The translations under genes and the position numbers were made by a program. A stretch of 64,000 nt of DNA from Nostoc paludosum FACHB-159 (GTDB lineage: Bacteria; Cyanobacteriota; Cyanobacteriia; Cyanobacteriales; Nostocaceae). Shown here one piece after another: positions 9,604 to 18,117 of the stretch; position 1 is the stretch's first letter, and every line of letters starts with the position of its first letter. The stretch is from contig NZ_JACJTU010000012.1 of NCBI RefSeq assembly GCF_014698835.1, positions 1 through 64,000 on the forward strand, written 5' to 3'. The notes under the pieces were generated by a model. It saw only the letters and a list, made by a program, of their open reading frames with translations. It did not search any database and was not told where the DNA came from.

Positions 9604-12099
9604 ATGAGAGTTTTAACCTTTTTACTTCTCTTTACTAGTGGGTTATTAACTCCAGGGATAATGCAAACGGCGATACTCCCTTCGAGTGGCTTTGCCAACG
9701 CTCAGGTGACATCTGATGGTACTACCAACACTACTGTCAACCCAAGCGGTAATAATTTTAATATTCTTAACGGTATAGAAAAGGGTAATAATTTATTTCA
9801 CAGTTTCAGTAATTTCTCTGTGCCTACAGATGGTTCAGCGACTTTTGATTTAACCAACACACCAAATATTACAACTATATTTAGTCGGGTGACAGGTAGA
9901 AATGTTTCTAATATTGATGGTTTAATTCAGACTATTAAAAACACCAATCCCGTGAGCCTGTTTCTGGTCAACCCCAGCGGAATTATCTTTGGAGCCAATG
10001 CCAGCTTAAATATTGGGGGGTCATTTATTGGTACAACTGCCGACAGCGTATTATTTGCAGACGGGTTTAAGTTTAATGCTACCAATGCCACACCACTACC
10101 CTTATTAACTATGAGTGTACCTGTTGGCTTGCAATTTGGCAGCAATCCAGGAGCGATTGCGGTTCAAGGGTTAGGACACAATGCCCAATTAGGCGACTCA
10201 CTTCAGGTTTCTGGACTGAATCTTGGTACAAGAGGATTACAGTTGCAATCTGGAAAAACATTAGCACTGCTAGGTGGGAATGTTGCCGTGGAAGGAGGGT
10301 TGCTCTCCGCACCGGGAGGACTAATAGAACTGGGTAGCATCACTAGCTCAAGCGTCACCCTCAATTCCATCCCTCAAGGATTCGCCTTTAATTATCCCAA
10401 TACTGCGGCGAGTTTTGGCAATATTCAAATAACCCAACGAGCTTTAGCATCTACACGTGACCTCAGTGGGGGAAGTGGGGGGGCGATCCAAATTCAGGGT
10501 AAACAAGTCAGTATCCGAGATGGTTCGCTGATATTAGTACAAAATCGCAGCAACCAAACTGCTGGTAATATTGCCATCAATGCCACAGAGTCCCTCCAGA
10601 TTATCGGCAAGTCTCCTAATTTTCAGAGTTCCAGCAGTTTAGTTAATGAAACTATATCGTCCGGTGCATCTGGGAATATTACCATTACCACCCCACAATT
10701 GAGTATCGATCGGGGTGGGTATATTTTCAACCGCACCTTTAGCGCAGCGCCGGGTGGCAACATTGTAATTAATGCCGAACAAATGCGCGTGAATGGTTTT
10801 GCATTTGGCGATCCTTCTCCTTTTCGAGCAGTCAGCCAGATATTAGCTGCTTCTTATGGAACTGGGAAAGGTGGAAATGTTAACATCTCCACTAAAAATC
10901 TTTCTATTTTAGCTGGCGGCAATATAGCAGCAAGACCCTACGCTTCTGGCAACGGCGGCGATCTCATTGTGAAGGCAGATACGATTCAGGTGACAAATGA
11001 GGGAGCGCCAAAGGGTTCGTATTTTAGTCTGTTGTCTACTGCCACATTTGGGTTTGGTAATGCAGGGAATTTGAAAATCGATACCCGCAAGCTGTCGGTT
11101 CAAGGTGGCGGCAGAGTGTCAGCTTCTAGCATAGTTTTAGGAAATGCAGGTTCACTGACTATCAATGCATCTGAATCGATTGATGTGAATGGTGTCAAAG
11201 ATGCAGCAAATCCCAGCTATATTGGTACTGCTGTTCGTTCTGTTTTTGGAGTTTCCAGCGCTACTTCAGGTAACACCACGATTAACACCCCACTGCTTAA
11301 CATCAGTAATGGTGCAACAGTTTTTGTCCAAAACCTTGGCTCCGGTAAAGCTGGTACCCTGAACATTCAGGCGAACACCCTACGACTCGACAATGGGGCA
11401 AGCATTTCAGCATCCACAAAAGCAGGCGGTGGTGGTAACACTAATTTACAACTGCGGGGTCTACTACTGATGCGTCATGGTAGTTTTATCAGTGCAGAAG
11501 CAGAGGGTAGTGGTAATGGTGGCAATCTCACGCTTAATGCTCCGAATATCGTGGGTTTAGAAAACAGTGACATTATTGCCAATGCAGTTGAAGGAAAGGG
11601 TGGCAATATCCAGATTGCTACTCAGGGAATTATCGGCTTAGGGTACCGTAATCTCCTCAATCCTAGAGAAGTTTCTAGCAATGACATTACCGCTAGTTCA
11701 CAATTCAATGTCAGTGGCACAGTCCAAATTAATAATATCGGCGTTGATCCCAGTTCTGGTTTAGTACAACTACCAGTAAATCTAACAGACCCATCACAGC
11801 AAATTGCTACAGGTTGTTCTGCAAATACTGGCAGTAGTTTTGTGGCAACGGGACGGGGTGGTGTAACGCAAAATCCTACACAGGAAGTGAGGAGCGATCG
11901 CACTTGGTCTGATATCCGCGATATCTCTTCATTCCAGCAAAATAGCACAGTTACACCACAAATATCCTCATCTCCAGAAGTACTTGTGCAAGCTACATCT
12001 TGGCAACATAATGCAGAAGGAAAAATTGAGTTAATTGCAGATATATCTTCTACTTTGGTGCAACCATCCTTAACCTGTGCAGCAATTCTCAAAAATTAG
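9604..12099 (+). CDS. TpsA-type exoprotein, filamentous haemagglutinin N-terminal domain (2)
   Basis: 831 residues. Signal peptide to about ANA|Q (33/34), TPS domain with NPSGIIF at about 123-129, beta-helical repeats, and the same C-terminal CSANTG...TGRGG block as the upstream paralogue. The first 150 and last 150 residues are the most similar, whereas the middle has diverged in sequence and spacing. That is the pattern of a duplicated gene whose passenger is diversifying. Only 67 bp separate it from tpsA1, so co-transcription is likely. The second MITE-like element begins 12 bp after its stop. Confidence 0.9.
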   Translation: MRVLTFLLLFTSGLLTPGIMQTAILPSSGFANAQVTSDGTTNTTVNPSGNNFNILNGIEKGNNLFHSFSNFSVPTDGSATFDLTNTPNITTIFSRVTGRNVSNIDGLIQTIKNTNPVSLFLVNPSGIIFGANASLNIGGSFIGTTADSVLFADGFKFNATNATPLPLLTMSVPVGLQFGSNPGAIAVQGLGHNAQLGDSLQVSGLNLGTRGLQLQSGKTLALLGGNVAVEGGLLSAPGGLIELGSITSSSVTLNSIPQGFAFNYPNTAASFGNIQITQRALASTRDLSGGSGGAIQIQGKQVSIRDGSLILVQNRSNQTAGNIAINATESLQIIGKSPNFQSSSSLVNETISSGASGNITITTPQLSIDRGGYIFNRTFSAAPGGNIVINAEQMRVNGFAFGDPSPFRAVSQILAASYGTGKGGNVNISTKNLSILAGGNIAARPYASGNGGDLIVKADTIQVTNEGAPKGSYFSLLSTATFGFGNAGNLKIDTRKLSVQGGGRVSASSIVLGNAGSLTINASESIDVNGVKDAANPSYIGTAVRSVFGVSSATSGNTTINTPLLNISNGATVFVQNLGSGKAGTLNIQANTLRLDNGASISASTKAGGGGNTNLQLRGLLLMRHGSFISAEAEGSGNGGNLTLNAPNIVGLENSDIIANAVEGKGGNIQIATQGIIGLGYRNLLNPREVSSNDITASSQFNVSGTVQINNIGVDPSSGLVQLPVNLTDPSQQIATGCSANTGSSFVATGRGGVTQNPTQEVRSDRTWSDIRDISSFQQNSTVTPQISSSPEVLVQATSWQHNAEGKIELIADISSTLVQPSLTCAAILKN

Positions 12100-12657
12100 T
12101 TACAGATTAGGGCGTTGCTGAATAATGGGATGATTTAGGCTGACGCGGGGATACGGAGACACGGAGACACGGAGATTATGTCTTGATGCAAACTCTCAAA
12201 TCATCCCGCAATTATGCAACGCCCAGATTAGTCATATCCCTCTTTCAATAAACACGGGTGTAAGGGTGTGGGGGTGTAGGTGAAGAAAAAGTGTTTTTTT
12301 CATTCGTAGTATGTGGTGCGCCTGCTCCTAATAAAACAGAATTACAAGTATTAAATTAAACGCGATATCGGAATCATATTTAATTTCTGAAAGAACTAAG
12401 TACAGTTCTACTCTCTTTTTGCTGTTCTCTACTTACGCAAGTAAATTCTCCGAATCAAACCTGATTCCTATATAAATTTTGCAACTTATGAATTTTGACA
12501 AAATTATCATGACCGGGGTCAATTGTTAGTGAAGAATGAAAAACCCTGGGTACAACTAATGACTGATGACGACAGGCAGTATGTATGTTAGCAGCTACTT
12601 ATGAAACAGTTATATTATCTACTTGGTTGATTGCGCTAGCATATTCCAATATTGCCT
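12100..12657. other. Spacer with MITE copy 2 and no gene
   Basis: After the MITE at 12111-12224 the region is AT-rich with a gtgtaagggtgtgggggtg repeat near 12250. I see no coding sequence in it. Confidence 0.6.
12111..12224. mobile_element. MITE-like element, copy 2 (114 bp)
   Basis: Left end ggcgttgctgaat...gggatgattt; right end aaatcatcccgcaattatgc then aacgccc. Together they form an imperfect terminal inverted repeat of about 27 bp. Direct repeats agattag (12104-12110 and 12225-12231) flank it. It has the same length and ends as copy 1 but a different interior (acggagacacggag iterations). It has no ORF, so any movement would need a transposase in trans. Confidence 0.78.
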
Positions 12658-13458
12658 ATGGATAAAACAATATCCATAACAAGGAAATTGTTAAAACCCT
12701 CTGGGTATTTTTTGATGTTTACAGTAATCACTAATACCTTTGATATCATGAAAAATATTTTACCAATCAATGACAAACTGTTATCAACAATATTCCTTAA
12801 GATATATGATTTTCAGGAACAGATTAAACAAATTCCCCATTCCTCACCAAAAAAACGTTTAAAAATAGCAATCGAACAATTAGGCGATCGCACAATAGAA
12901 AGCACTATCGTTATAATTAATGATTTAGAGCAAATTGCCCATAATCATCCACAGTACCACTGGATAATCATGGACATTCTGACTAGCTTTATTCGCAAAA
13001 ATGCTTCTGACACACCCCAAAAGCAAGTTATTATCAACCCCTCAGCAAAACTTCGTAGAGATATTCAAGCAGCTCTTACCGTTATCGCTCGAAGAGATGT
13101 AAACCAAGACCCAGAAAATGAGCAGCTTGATTTGAGTCATACAGACATCAGAGGAGCAAACCTGAATCAAGCTAACTTAGAACAAATAAATCTTTATCAA
13201 GCTAATCTTGCTGGCGCTAACTTAAAAGAAGCCAATTTAGAGGGAGCAATCCTTAGTGCAGCTAATTTAGAACGAGCTAACCTCTATTCAGCTAACCTCA
13301 AAGGCGCAATCCTCAGTGCTAGCAACCTGCAATGGGCGAACCTCCAAAAAGCGAACTTGCATTGTGCCAGCTTATATTTAGCTAACCTGCGTGGGGTAAT
13401 TCTCAATGATGCCACACTTGATGGAGCAAATTTCAGGGAAGCTAAATTTTCTGAGTAA
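12658..13458 (+). CDS. Pentapeptide-repeat protein (1)
   Basis: 266 residues from the ATG; a TTG two codons upstream is possible. The N-terminal 155 residues contain a helical domain (AIEQLGDRTIES..., YHWIIMDILTSFIRKN, IQAALTVIARRD) shared with the next gene. From about residue 157 to the end the protein is built of A(N/D)LxX pentapeptides, about twenty units, predicted to form a right-handed quadrilateral beta-helix. No membrane helix is clear. The function is unknown; such helices usually serve as interaction scaffolds. Confidence 0.85.
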   Translation: MDKTISITRKLLKPSGYFLMFTVITNTFDIMKNILPINDKLLSTIFLKIYDFQEQIKQIPHSSPKKRLKIAIEQLGDRTIESTIVIINDLEQIAHNHPQYHWIIMDILTSFIRKNASDTPQKQVIINPSAKLRRDIQAALTVIARRDVNQDPENEQLDLSHTDIRGANLNQANLEQINLYQANLAGANLKEANLEGAILSAANLERANLYSANLKGAILSASNLQWANLQKANLHCASLYLANLRGVILNDATLDGANFREAKFSE

Positions 13459-13647
13459 TTTGTAATTCCTAATTGCGATACTGTAAGGGTTTCGCTGATT
13501 TATTTACACGGTGATTTTCTAGTATATCGAATCTCATTGGTAAGTTAAATGATTCTTGTGACCATATTATAATTTTTTTGCTAAATGCTATACTATTTTG
13601 TCCAAATAACTAAGTAATAATTCTAGGTTGTAAGGAAAATTTTTACC

Positions 13648-15123
13648 ATGTCTTCTAAAAAGACAGACACTCTGTTGAATTGGTTGATAAGTATAACAGT
13701 TATATTTGCTGGTTCATTGACTGTCATTTTCTTCGCATTGTCCAGTGTTAAAGAATTGTCAATTCAGGAGAAAATCCAGTATAGAAGCCAAGCATTAACA
13801 ACCACTGCAATAGTTTTTCTCGCATCGGCAGCAATGTTCAATGCTTATTATGCAGCGAAGCGTACCCAAGCTTTGCAGAAAAATGCGATCGCTGCTGAGA
13901 AAAACTTAGAAATTGACATTCAAAATGCAAAACTCAATCAAGACAGATTGATTGCAGAACGGTTTATGGGAGCAATTTCCCAGCTAGGACATGAAAAAGT
14001 TGAAACTCGCACAGGCGCAATTTACGCATTAGAAAGAGTTGCTCAAGATTTCCCCAAAGAACACTGGACAATCATGGAAATCCTCACGGCTTTTGTGCGA
14101 GAAAATACACCAATTAAGCAAGTAAAACCAGAGCAACCAAAGCCAGAATACTCACCAGAAATCTATTCTAGTAGACGCAAAGGTGGGTCACGTCCGACAC
14201 AGCAATTGCAGCCAAGCTTTCATGACGAAACAACAAAAATACGCACTGATATTCAAGCAGCTTTAACTGTCATCGCCAGACGGAATTTACTTGAAGACCC
14301 AAAAGATCAGAAACTTGATTTACGTAATACCGACATTAGGCGAGCAGATTTAGTAGGAGCTAACCTGCAACAAGCTGACCTCCGTGGAGCAGACTTGAGT
14401 GGGGCTGATTTGCGGGGGGCAGATTTATCTGAAGCTGACCTGAACGGCGCTAGACTCGTTCGAGCTATTCTTTATGAAACCAAATTGCTCAAAACCAGCC
14501 TGTGTGGTGCCGACCTTTGTTGGGCTAACCTCAACCGCGCCAATCTCTGCGGTGCAAATCTGCGCTCGGCCAATCTTGCTGGAGCAAGTCTGCGTGCAGC
14601 CAATCTCCAGGGAACAAACCTGTATAAAGCCAACTTGCAACAAGCAACCTTGAAAATTGCCAACCTCTCAGGAGCAAAGCTGTTTTTAGCTAACTTGCAA
14701 GGAGCAAAACTCGGTAAAGCTAATTTGCACATGACTGGTTTGATTGGTGCTAACCTTTCTGGAGCTAACTTGAACGGTGCTAACCTTTCTGGCGCTAACT
14801 TGAATGCAGCCAAACTCCAGCAAACAGAAGTTTATTTTGCCAACCTTTCCGAAGCTAGTTTAACCGAAGCAGATTTGTATCAAGCAAACCTCATCGGCGT
14901 TAATCTCCAAAGGGCAACTTTGCATCAAGCTAATCTAACTCAGGCAAATCTCATGGGAGCTAACTTTTTCCAAGCGAACCTGAGTGATGTGAAACTTGAA
15001 GGAACAATTTTGACAGGAGCAAAAAACCTAGAGTTGCAGCAGATTAAAAAAGCACTTGGCGATCGCACTACTCGCCTACCCGATTATATGGAAGCACCGA
15101 GCCATTGGCGACAATCAGGGTGA
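13648..15123 (+). CDS. Membrane-anchored pentapeptide-repeat protein (2)
   Basis: 491 residues. Two transmembrane helices (about 10-32 and 50-70) are followed by a short coiled-coil-like segment. The helical module shared with the previous gene comes next (AISQLGHEKVETRTGAIYAL, HWTIMEILTAFVREN, IQAALTVIARRN). A Lys/Pro-rich insert follows, then about 45 pentapeptides from residue 225 to 465. The two genes are clearly paralogues, and this copy has gained a membrane anchor. Start ATG. It lies just upstream of the signalling operon, but the 268-bp gap argues for separate transcription. Confidence 0.88.
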   Translation: MSSKKTDTLLNWLISITVIFAGSLTVIFFALSSVKELSIQEKIQYRSQALTTTAIVFLASAAMFNAYYAAKRTQALQKNAIAAEKNLEIDIQNAKLNQDRLIAERFMGAISQLGHEKVETRTGAIYALERVAQDFPKEHWTIMEILTAFVRENTPIKQVKPEQPKPEYSPEIYSSRRKGGSRPTQQLQPSFHDETTKIRTDIQAALTVIARRNLLEDPKDQKLDLRNTDIRRADLVGANLQQADLRGADLSGADLRGADLSEADLNGARLVRAILYETKLLKTSLCGADLCWANLNRANLCGANLRSANLAGASLRAANLQGTNLYKANLQQATLKIANLSGAKLFLANLQGAKLGKANLHMTGLIGANLSGANLNGANLSGANLNAAKLQQTEVYFANLSEASLTEADLYQANLIGVNLQRATLHQANLTQANLMGANFFQANLSDVKLEGTILTGAKNLELQQIKKALGDRTTRLPDYMEAPSHWRQSG

Positions 15124-15342
15124 TAGGATTTTGGATTGGGAATCCCTTGTGCATCTTTTTTGGTTTAAGTCCATCTATCGCAATCATTCATTAAATTGGG
15201 ATTACCTGAGCATCAATTAGTTATCTAGGCGCATTCTACCAGTTTCACAAAATAATATAGTTTTTATCCACAACATCTCAATTTTTCAAAAAAACTCAAC
15301 AACCATCAACCCAGAAAATATTCCCTAAGTAAGAGACAAAGT

Positions 15343-15360
15343 ATAGGACAAGTGTCCTAT
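15343..15360. promoter_or_regulatory. Palindrome ataggac-N4-gtcctat, candidate operator
   Basis: Perfect 7+7 bp inverted repeat with a 4-bp spacer, centred about 40 bp upstream of the XRE regulator ATG. Size and position suit binding by a dimeric helix-turn-helix protein, possibly autoregulation by the product of the next gene. There is no U tract, so it is unlikely to be a terminator. Confidence 0.45.
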
Positions 15361-15391
15361 TTTAGTCATACCGGAGGAATAGGAAAAGGAG

Positions 15392-15646
15392 ATGTCCGTA
15401 ACAAAACAACTGGAAATTTTAGATTTAATTCGGCAACTGCGGCAGCAACTCAATCTTTCTCAGAAACAGTTTGCTGTTAGACTGGGAGTCTCATTCAAAA
15501 CAGTCAATCGTTGGGAGAATGGCCATACAGTGCCTTCACCGTTAGCGCTAAAACTCATAGAACAAATGATACGGCAGATGGGTGAACCCGGCAAAAGACT
15601 GCTAAATCAGTATTTTCCAGAAGCAGAATCCGGTTATGACTCATAA
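15392..15646 (+). CDS. XRE-family helix-turn-helix regulator
   Basis: 84 residues, essentially one Cro/C1-type HTH domain: QLRQQLNLSQKQFAVRLGVS followed by FKTVNRWENG and PLALKLIEQ. A strong aggaggaatagg-type ribosome site precedes the ATG. It overlaps the histidine kinase gene by 11 bp, which implies translational coupling and a shared role. It is the first gene of a four-gene signalling operon and has a palindrome upstream. It has no toxin partner. Confidence 0.85.
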   Translation: MSVTKQLEILDLIRQLRQQLNLSQKQFAVRLGVSFKTVNRWENGHTVPSPLALKLIEQMIRQMGEPGKRLLNQYFPEAESGYDS

Positions 15647-17645
15647 GATGAGGGTTTCTCAACCCGAACACATCTTTATTCGTAAAGCAAAAAAAAGCGG
15701 ACTCATTCTTGAGCAGTTGCTACACTACTTTGTTGCTTTCCTATCTGTTTTCTTAGCAGTGGCAGCCACCCTCCTGCTAAATCCATATATCAACGCCACG
15801 CCTGCGGCACTGCTTTTTGCTGCGGTTATGGTAAGTGCTTGGTATGGTGGCTTAGGGCCGGGATTATTCGCAACTGTTTTGTCTACTTTGACACTCTACA
15901 ACTTTTTATTAAAGCGCCTTTATCTAGTAAAAACTACAAATTTGAACATTTTAGTTTCCTTAGCTGTGTTCATATTGGCAGCAGTGTTAATCAGTTCCCT
16001 CAATGAATCACGCCGCACAGCTGTCCGCAAAGCCGAAGAAAGCTTGAGGTTTCTGTCGGAAAGCGAGGCAAAGTTCGATCGCTTCGTCGAGTCTAATGAA
16101 GAGATACTGTGGCGGCGAGAAACAGAATTTCACTCAATTACCGATACACTGCCAGTTTTGATTGCTTTTGTGGATTCACAACAGCGCTACCGCTTCAACA
16201 ACCGAGCTTACGAACAGTGGTTTAGACAACCGGCCGCAGAAGCCTATGGAAAGTATCTTTGGGAAGTTTTGGGTGAATCTGCCTATGAAGTAATTCGTCC
16301 CTATGTAGAACAAGTTCTAAAAGGAGTGCAGGTTACTTTTGAAACTGAAATTCCTTATAGAAATCTTGGAACACGCTACATTAAAGCTATTTACGTTCCG
16401 CAATTCGACCGACACGCAACGGTTGAAGGGTTTGCGGTGTTGATTACTGATATTAGCGAACAGCAAGCAGCATTGCGCGATCGCTTTTTAGCAGAAGAAG
16501 CCTTGCGCGAGAGCGAACAACGGCTAAGATTTGCCCTACAATCAGCAGAATTAGGCGATTGGGATTTAGACTTGACCAATGGAACTGCTCGGCCTTCGCT
16601 GCGATACGACCAAATCTTTGGCTACGACTCTCTGCAACCAAAATGGACATATGAGATGTTCTTAGAACATATCTTACCTGAGGATCGCCCTTTGGTTGAA
16701 GCAAAATATGTGAGTGCCTTAACTAATAACGATATTTGGGATTTTGAGTGCCGTATTCACCGCGCTGATGGAGAGTTACGCTGGATTTGGGGGCGCAGTC
16801 ATGTTTATTATAACGAGAGAGGAGAAGCAATACGGATGCTGGGACTGATTGGCGACATTAGCGATCGCAAACTTGCCGAAACTAAACTACAACAATTAAA
16901 CGAAACCCTAGAGCAACGCATTCAAGAGCGCACAGCCCAGTTAGAAGCCGCTAACAAAGAACTAGAATCCTTCTCCTATTCAGTTTCTCACGACTTGCGA
17001 GCGCCATTCCGCCACATCGCCGGATTTGTAGAATTGCTTAACAAGCAGCCTAGCTCCAGAAACTTAGATGAAACCAGTCAGCGCTACTTGAGAATTATTG
17101 CCCAAACCGCAAAACAAGCAGGAATACTAATTGATGAGTTGCTGACATTTTCCCGCATGGGACGCACTGAGATGCGTTATGTCACCCTGAATATTGAAGA
17201 ACTAGTGCAAGAAGTAAAACGAGATTTGCTCGCAGAAGTCCAAGGACGCGTCATTCATTGGCAGATCCAGCCATTACCCCAAGTGCAGGGCGATCCTTCG
17301 ATGTTGCGCCTGGTGCTTAACAACCTGATGGGCAATGCCGTTAAATATACCCGGACTCGCACCATAGCAGAAATCACCATTGGCAGTATTGATAATGAAA
17401 ACGAAATAATCTTTTTTGTGCAAGATAACGGCGTTGGCTTTAATATGCAATATGCCCACAAGCTTTTCGGAGTATTTCAACGCCTGCACAGCGACCCGGA
17501 ATTTGAAGGCACAGGTGTTGGATTGGCAAACGTGCAGCGGATTATTCATCGGCATAATGGTCGAGTTTGGGCAGAGGGTAAAGTTGACAACGGAGCCACC
17601 TTCTATGTCTCACTGCCAAAGTTGTCGAACAAGGAGAGGGAATGA
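15636..17645 (+). CDS. Membrane sensor histidine kinase (DUF4118-PAS-PAS-HisKA-HATPase)
   Basis: 669 residues. Four membrane helices at about 28-125 resemble the DUF4118 region of KdpD. Two PAS domains (about 165-280 and 300-415, the second with a PAC ending GDISDRK) and a coiled coil follow. The HisKA box SHDLRAP has its phospho-acceptor His at 452. The HATPase_c carries NNLMGNAVKY (N box), DNGVGF (G1) and GTGVGLA (G2). There is no receiver domain, so the product probably phosphorylates the Rcp1-like protein encoded next, whose ATG overlaps this stop (ATGA). The H-box type resembles phytochrome-like Cph1/Rcp1 pairs. The signal is unknown. Confidence 0.92.
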   Translation: MTHKMRVSQPEHIFIRKAKKSGLILEQLLHYFVAFLSVFLAVAATLLLNPYINATPAALLFAAVMVSAWYGGLGPGLFATVLSTLTLYNFLLKRLYLVKTTNLNILVSLAVFILAAVLISSLNESRRTAVRKAEESLRFLSESEAKFDRFVESNEEILWRRETEFHSITDTLPVLIAFVDSQQRYRFNNRAYEQWFRQPAAEAYGKYLWEVLGESAYEVIRPYVEQVLKGVQVTFETEIPYRNLGTRYIKAIYVPQFDRHATVEGFAVLITDISEQQAALRDRFLAEEALRESEQRLRFALQSAELGDWDLDLTNGTARPSLRYDQIFGYDSLQPKWTYEMFLEHILPEDRPLVEAKYVSALTNNDIWDFECRIHRADGELRWIWGRSHVYYNERGEAIRMLGLIGDISDRKLAETKLQQLNETLEQRIQERTAQLEAANKELESFSYSVSHDLRAPFRHIAGFVELLNKQPSSRNLDETSQRYLRIIAQTAKQAGILIDELLTFSRMGRTEMRYVTLNIEELVQEVKRDLLAEVQGRVIHWQIQPLPQVQGDPSMLRLVLNNLMGNAVKYTRTRTIAEITIGSIDNENEIIFFVQDNGVGFNMQYAHKLFGVFQRLHSDPEFEGTGVGLANVQRIIHRHNGRVWAEGKVDNGATFYVSLPKLSNKERE

Positions 17646-18106
17646 AAGAACTCAAGAGAATTCTGCTGATTGAAGACAGTGCTAATGATGCAGAATTAAT
17701 ATTGGCTGCCTTGTCAGAAAACCATCTAGCAAATGAAGTGGTGGTGGTACGCGATGGAGAAGAAGCTCTAGATTATCTTTATCGTCGGGGACTTTTCCGG
17801 TTGCGGATGGAAGGGCATCCTGTTGTCGTACTGCTGGATTTAAAATTACCTAAAATCGATGGACTAGAAGTGCTAGCACAACTTAAATCTGACCCAGTAA
17901 TGCAAGTGATTCCGGTGGTGGTGCTAACTTCTTCTCGTGAGGAACCGGATTTACTTCGATGCTACAAACTAGGCGTTAATGCATATGTCGTCAAGCCCGT
18001 AGATTACCATGAGTTTGTCAATGCTATCAGGGGTGTAGGACTGTTTTGGGCAGTGATTAATCAGCCACCCCCTGGTGCTTTACCTCCTGCACCAAATCGT
18101 CAATAG
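17642..18106 (+). CDS. Rcp1-like single-domain response regulator
   Basis: 154 residues forming a single receiver domain: acidic pair at Glu11-Asp12, phospho-acceptor Asp66 in LLDLKLP, Ser/Thr in VLTSS, and Lys in VVKPVD. The receiver has the Rcp1-type extension (YRRGLFRLRMEGHP between beta3 and the Asp, and a long tail). It has no output domain. Its start overlaps the kinase stop by four bases. It is the likely phosphorelay partner of the upstream kinase and possibly of the downstream hybrid kinase. Confidence 0.92.
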   Translation: MKELKRILLIEDSANDAELILAALSENHLANEVVVVRDGEEALDYLYRRGLFRLRMEGHPVVVLLDLKLPKIDGLEVLAQLKSDPVMQVIPVVVLTSSREEPDLLRCYKLGVNAYVVKPVDYHEFVNAIRGVGLFWAVINQPPPGALPPAPNRQ

Positions 18107-18117
18107 GAGAGTAAGTG

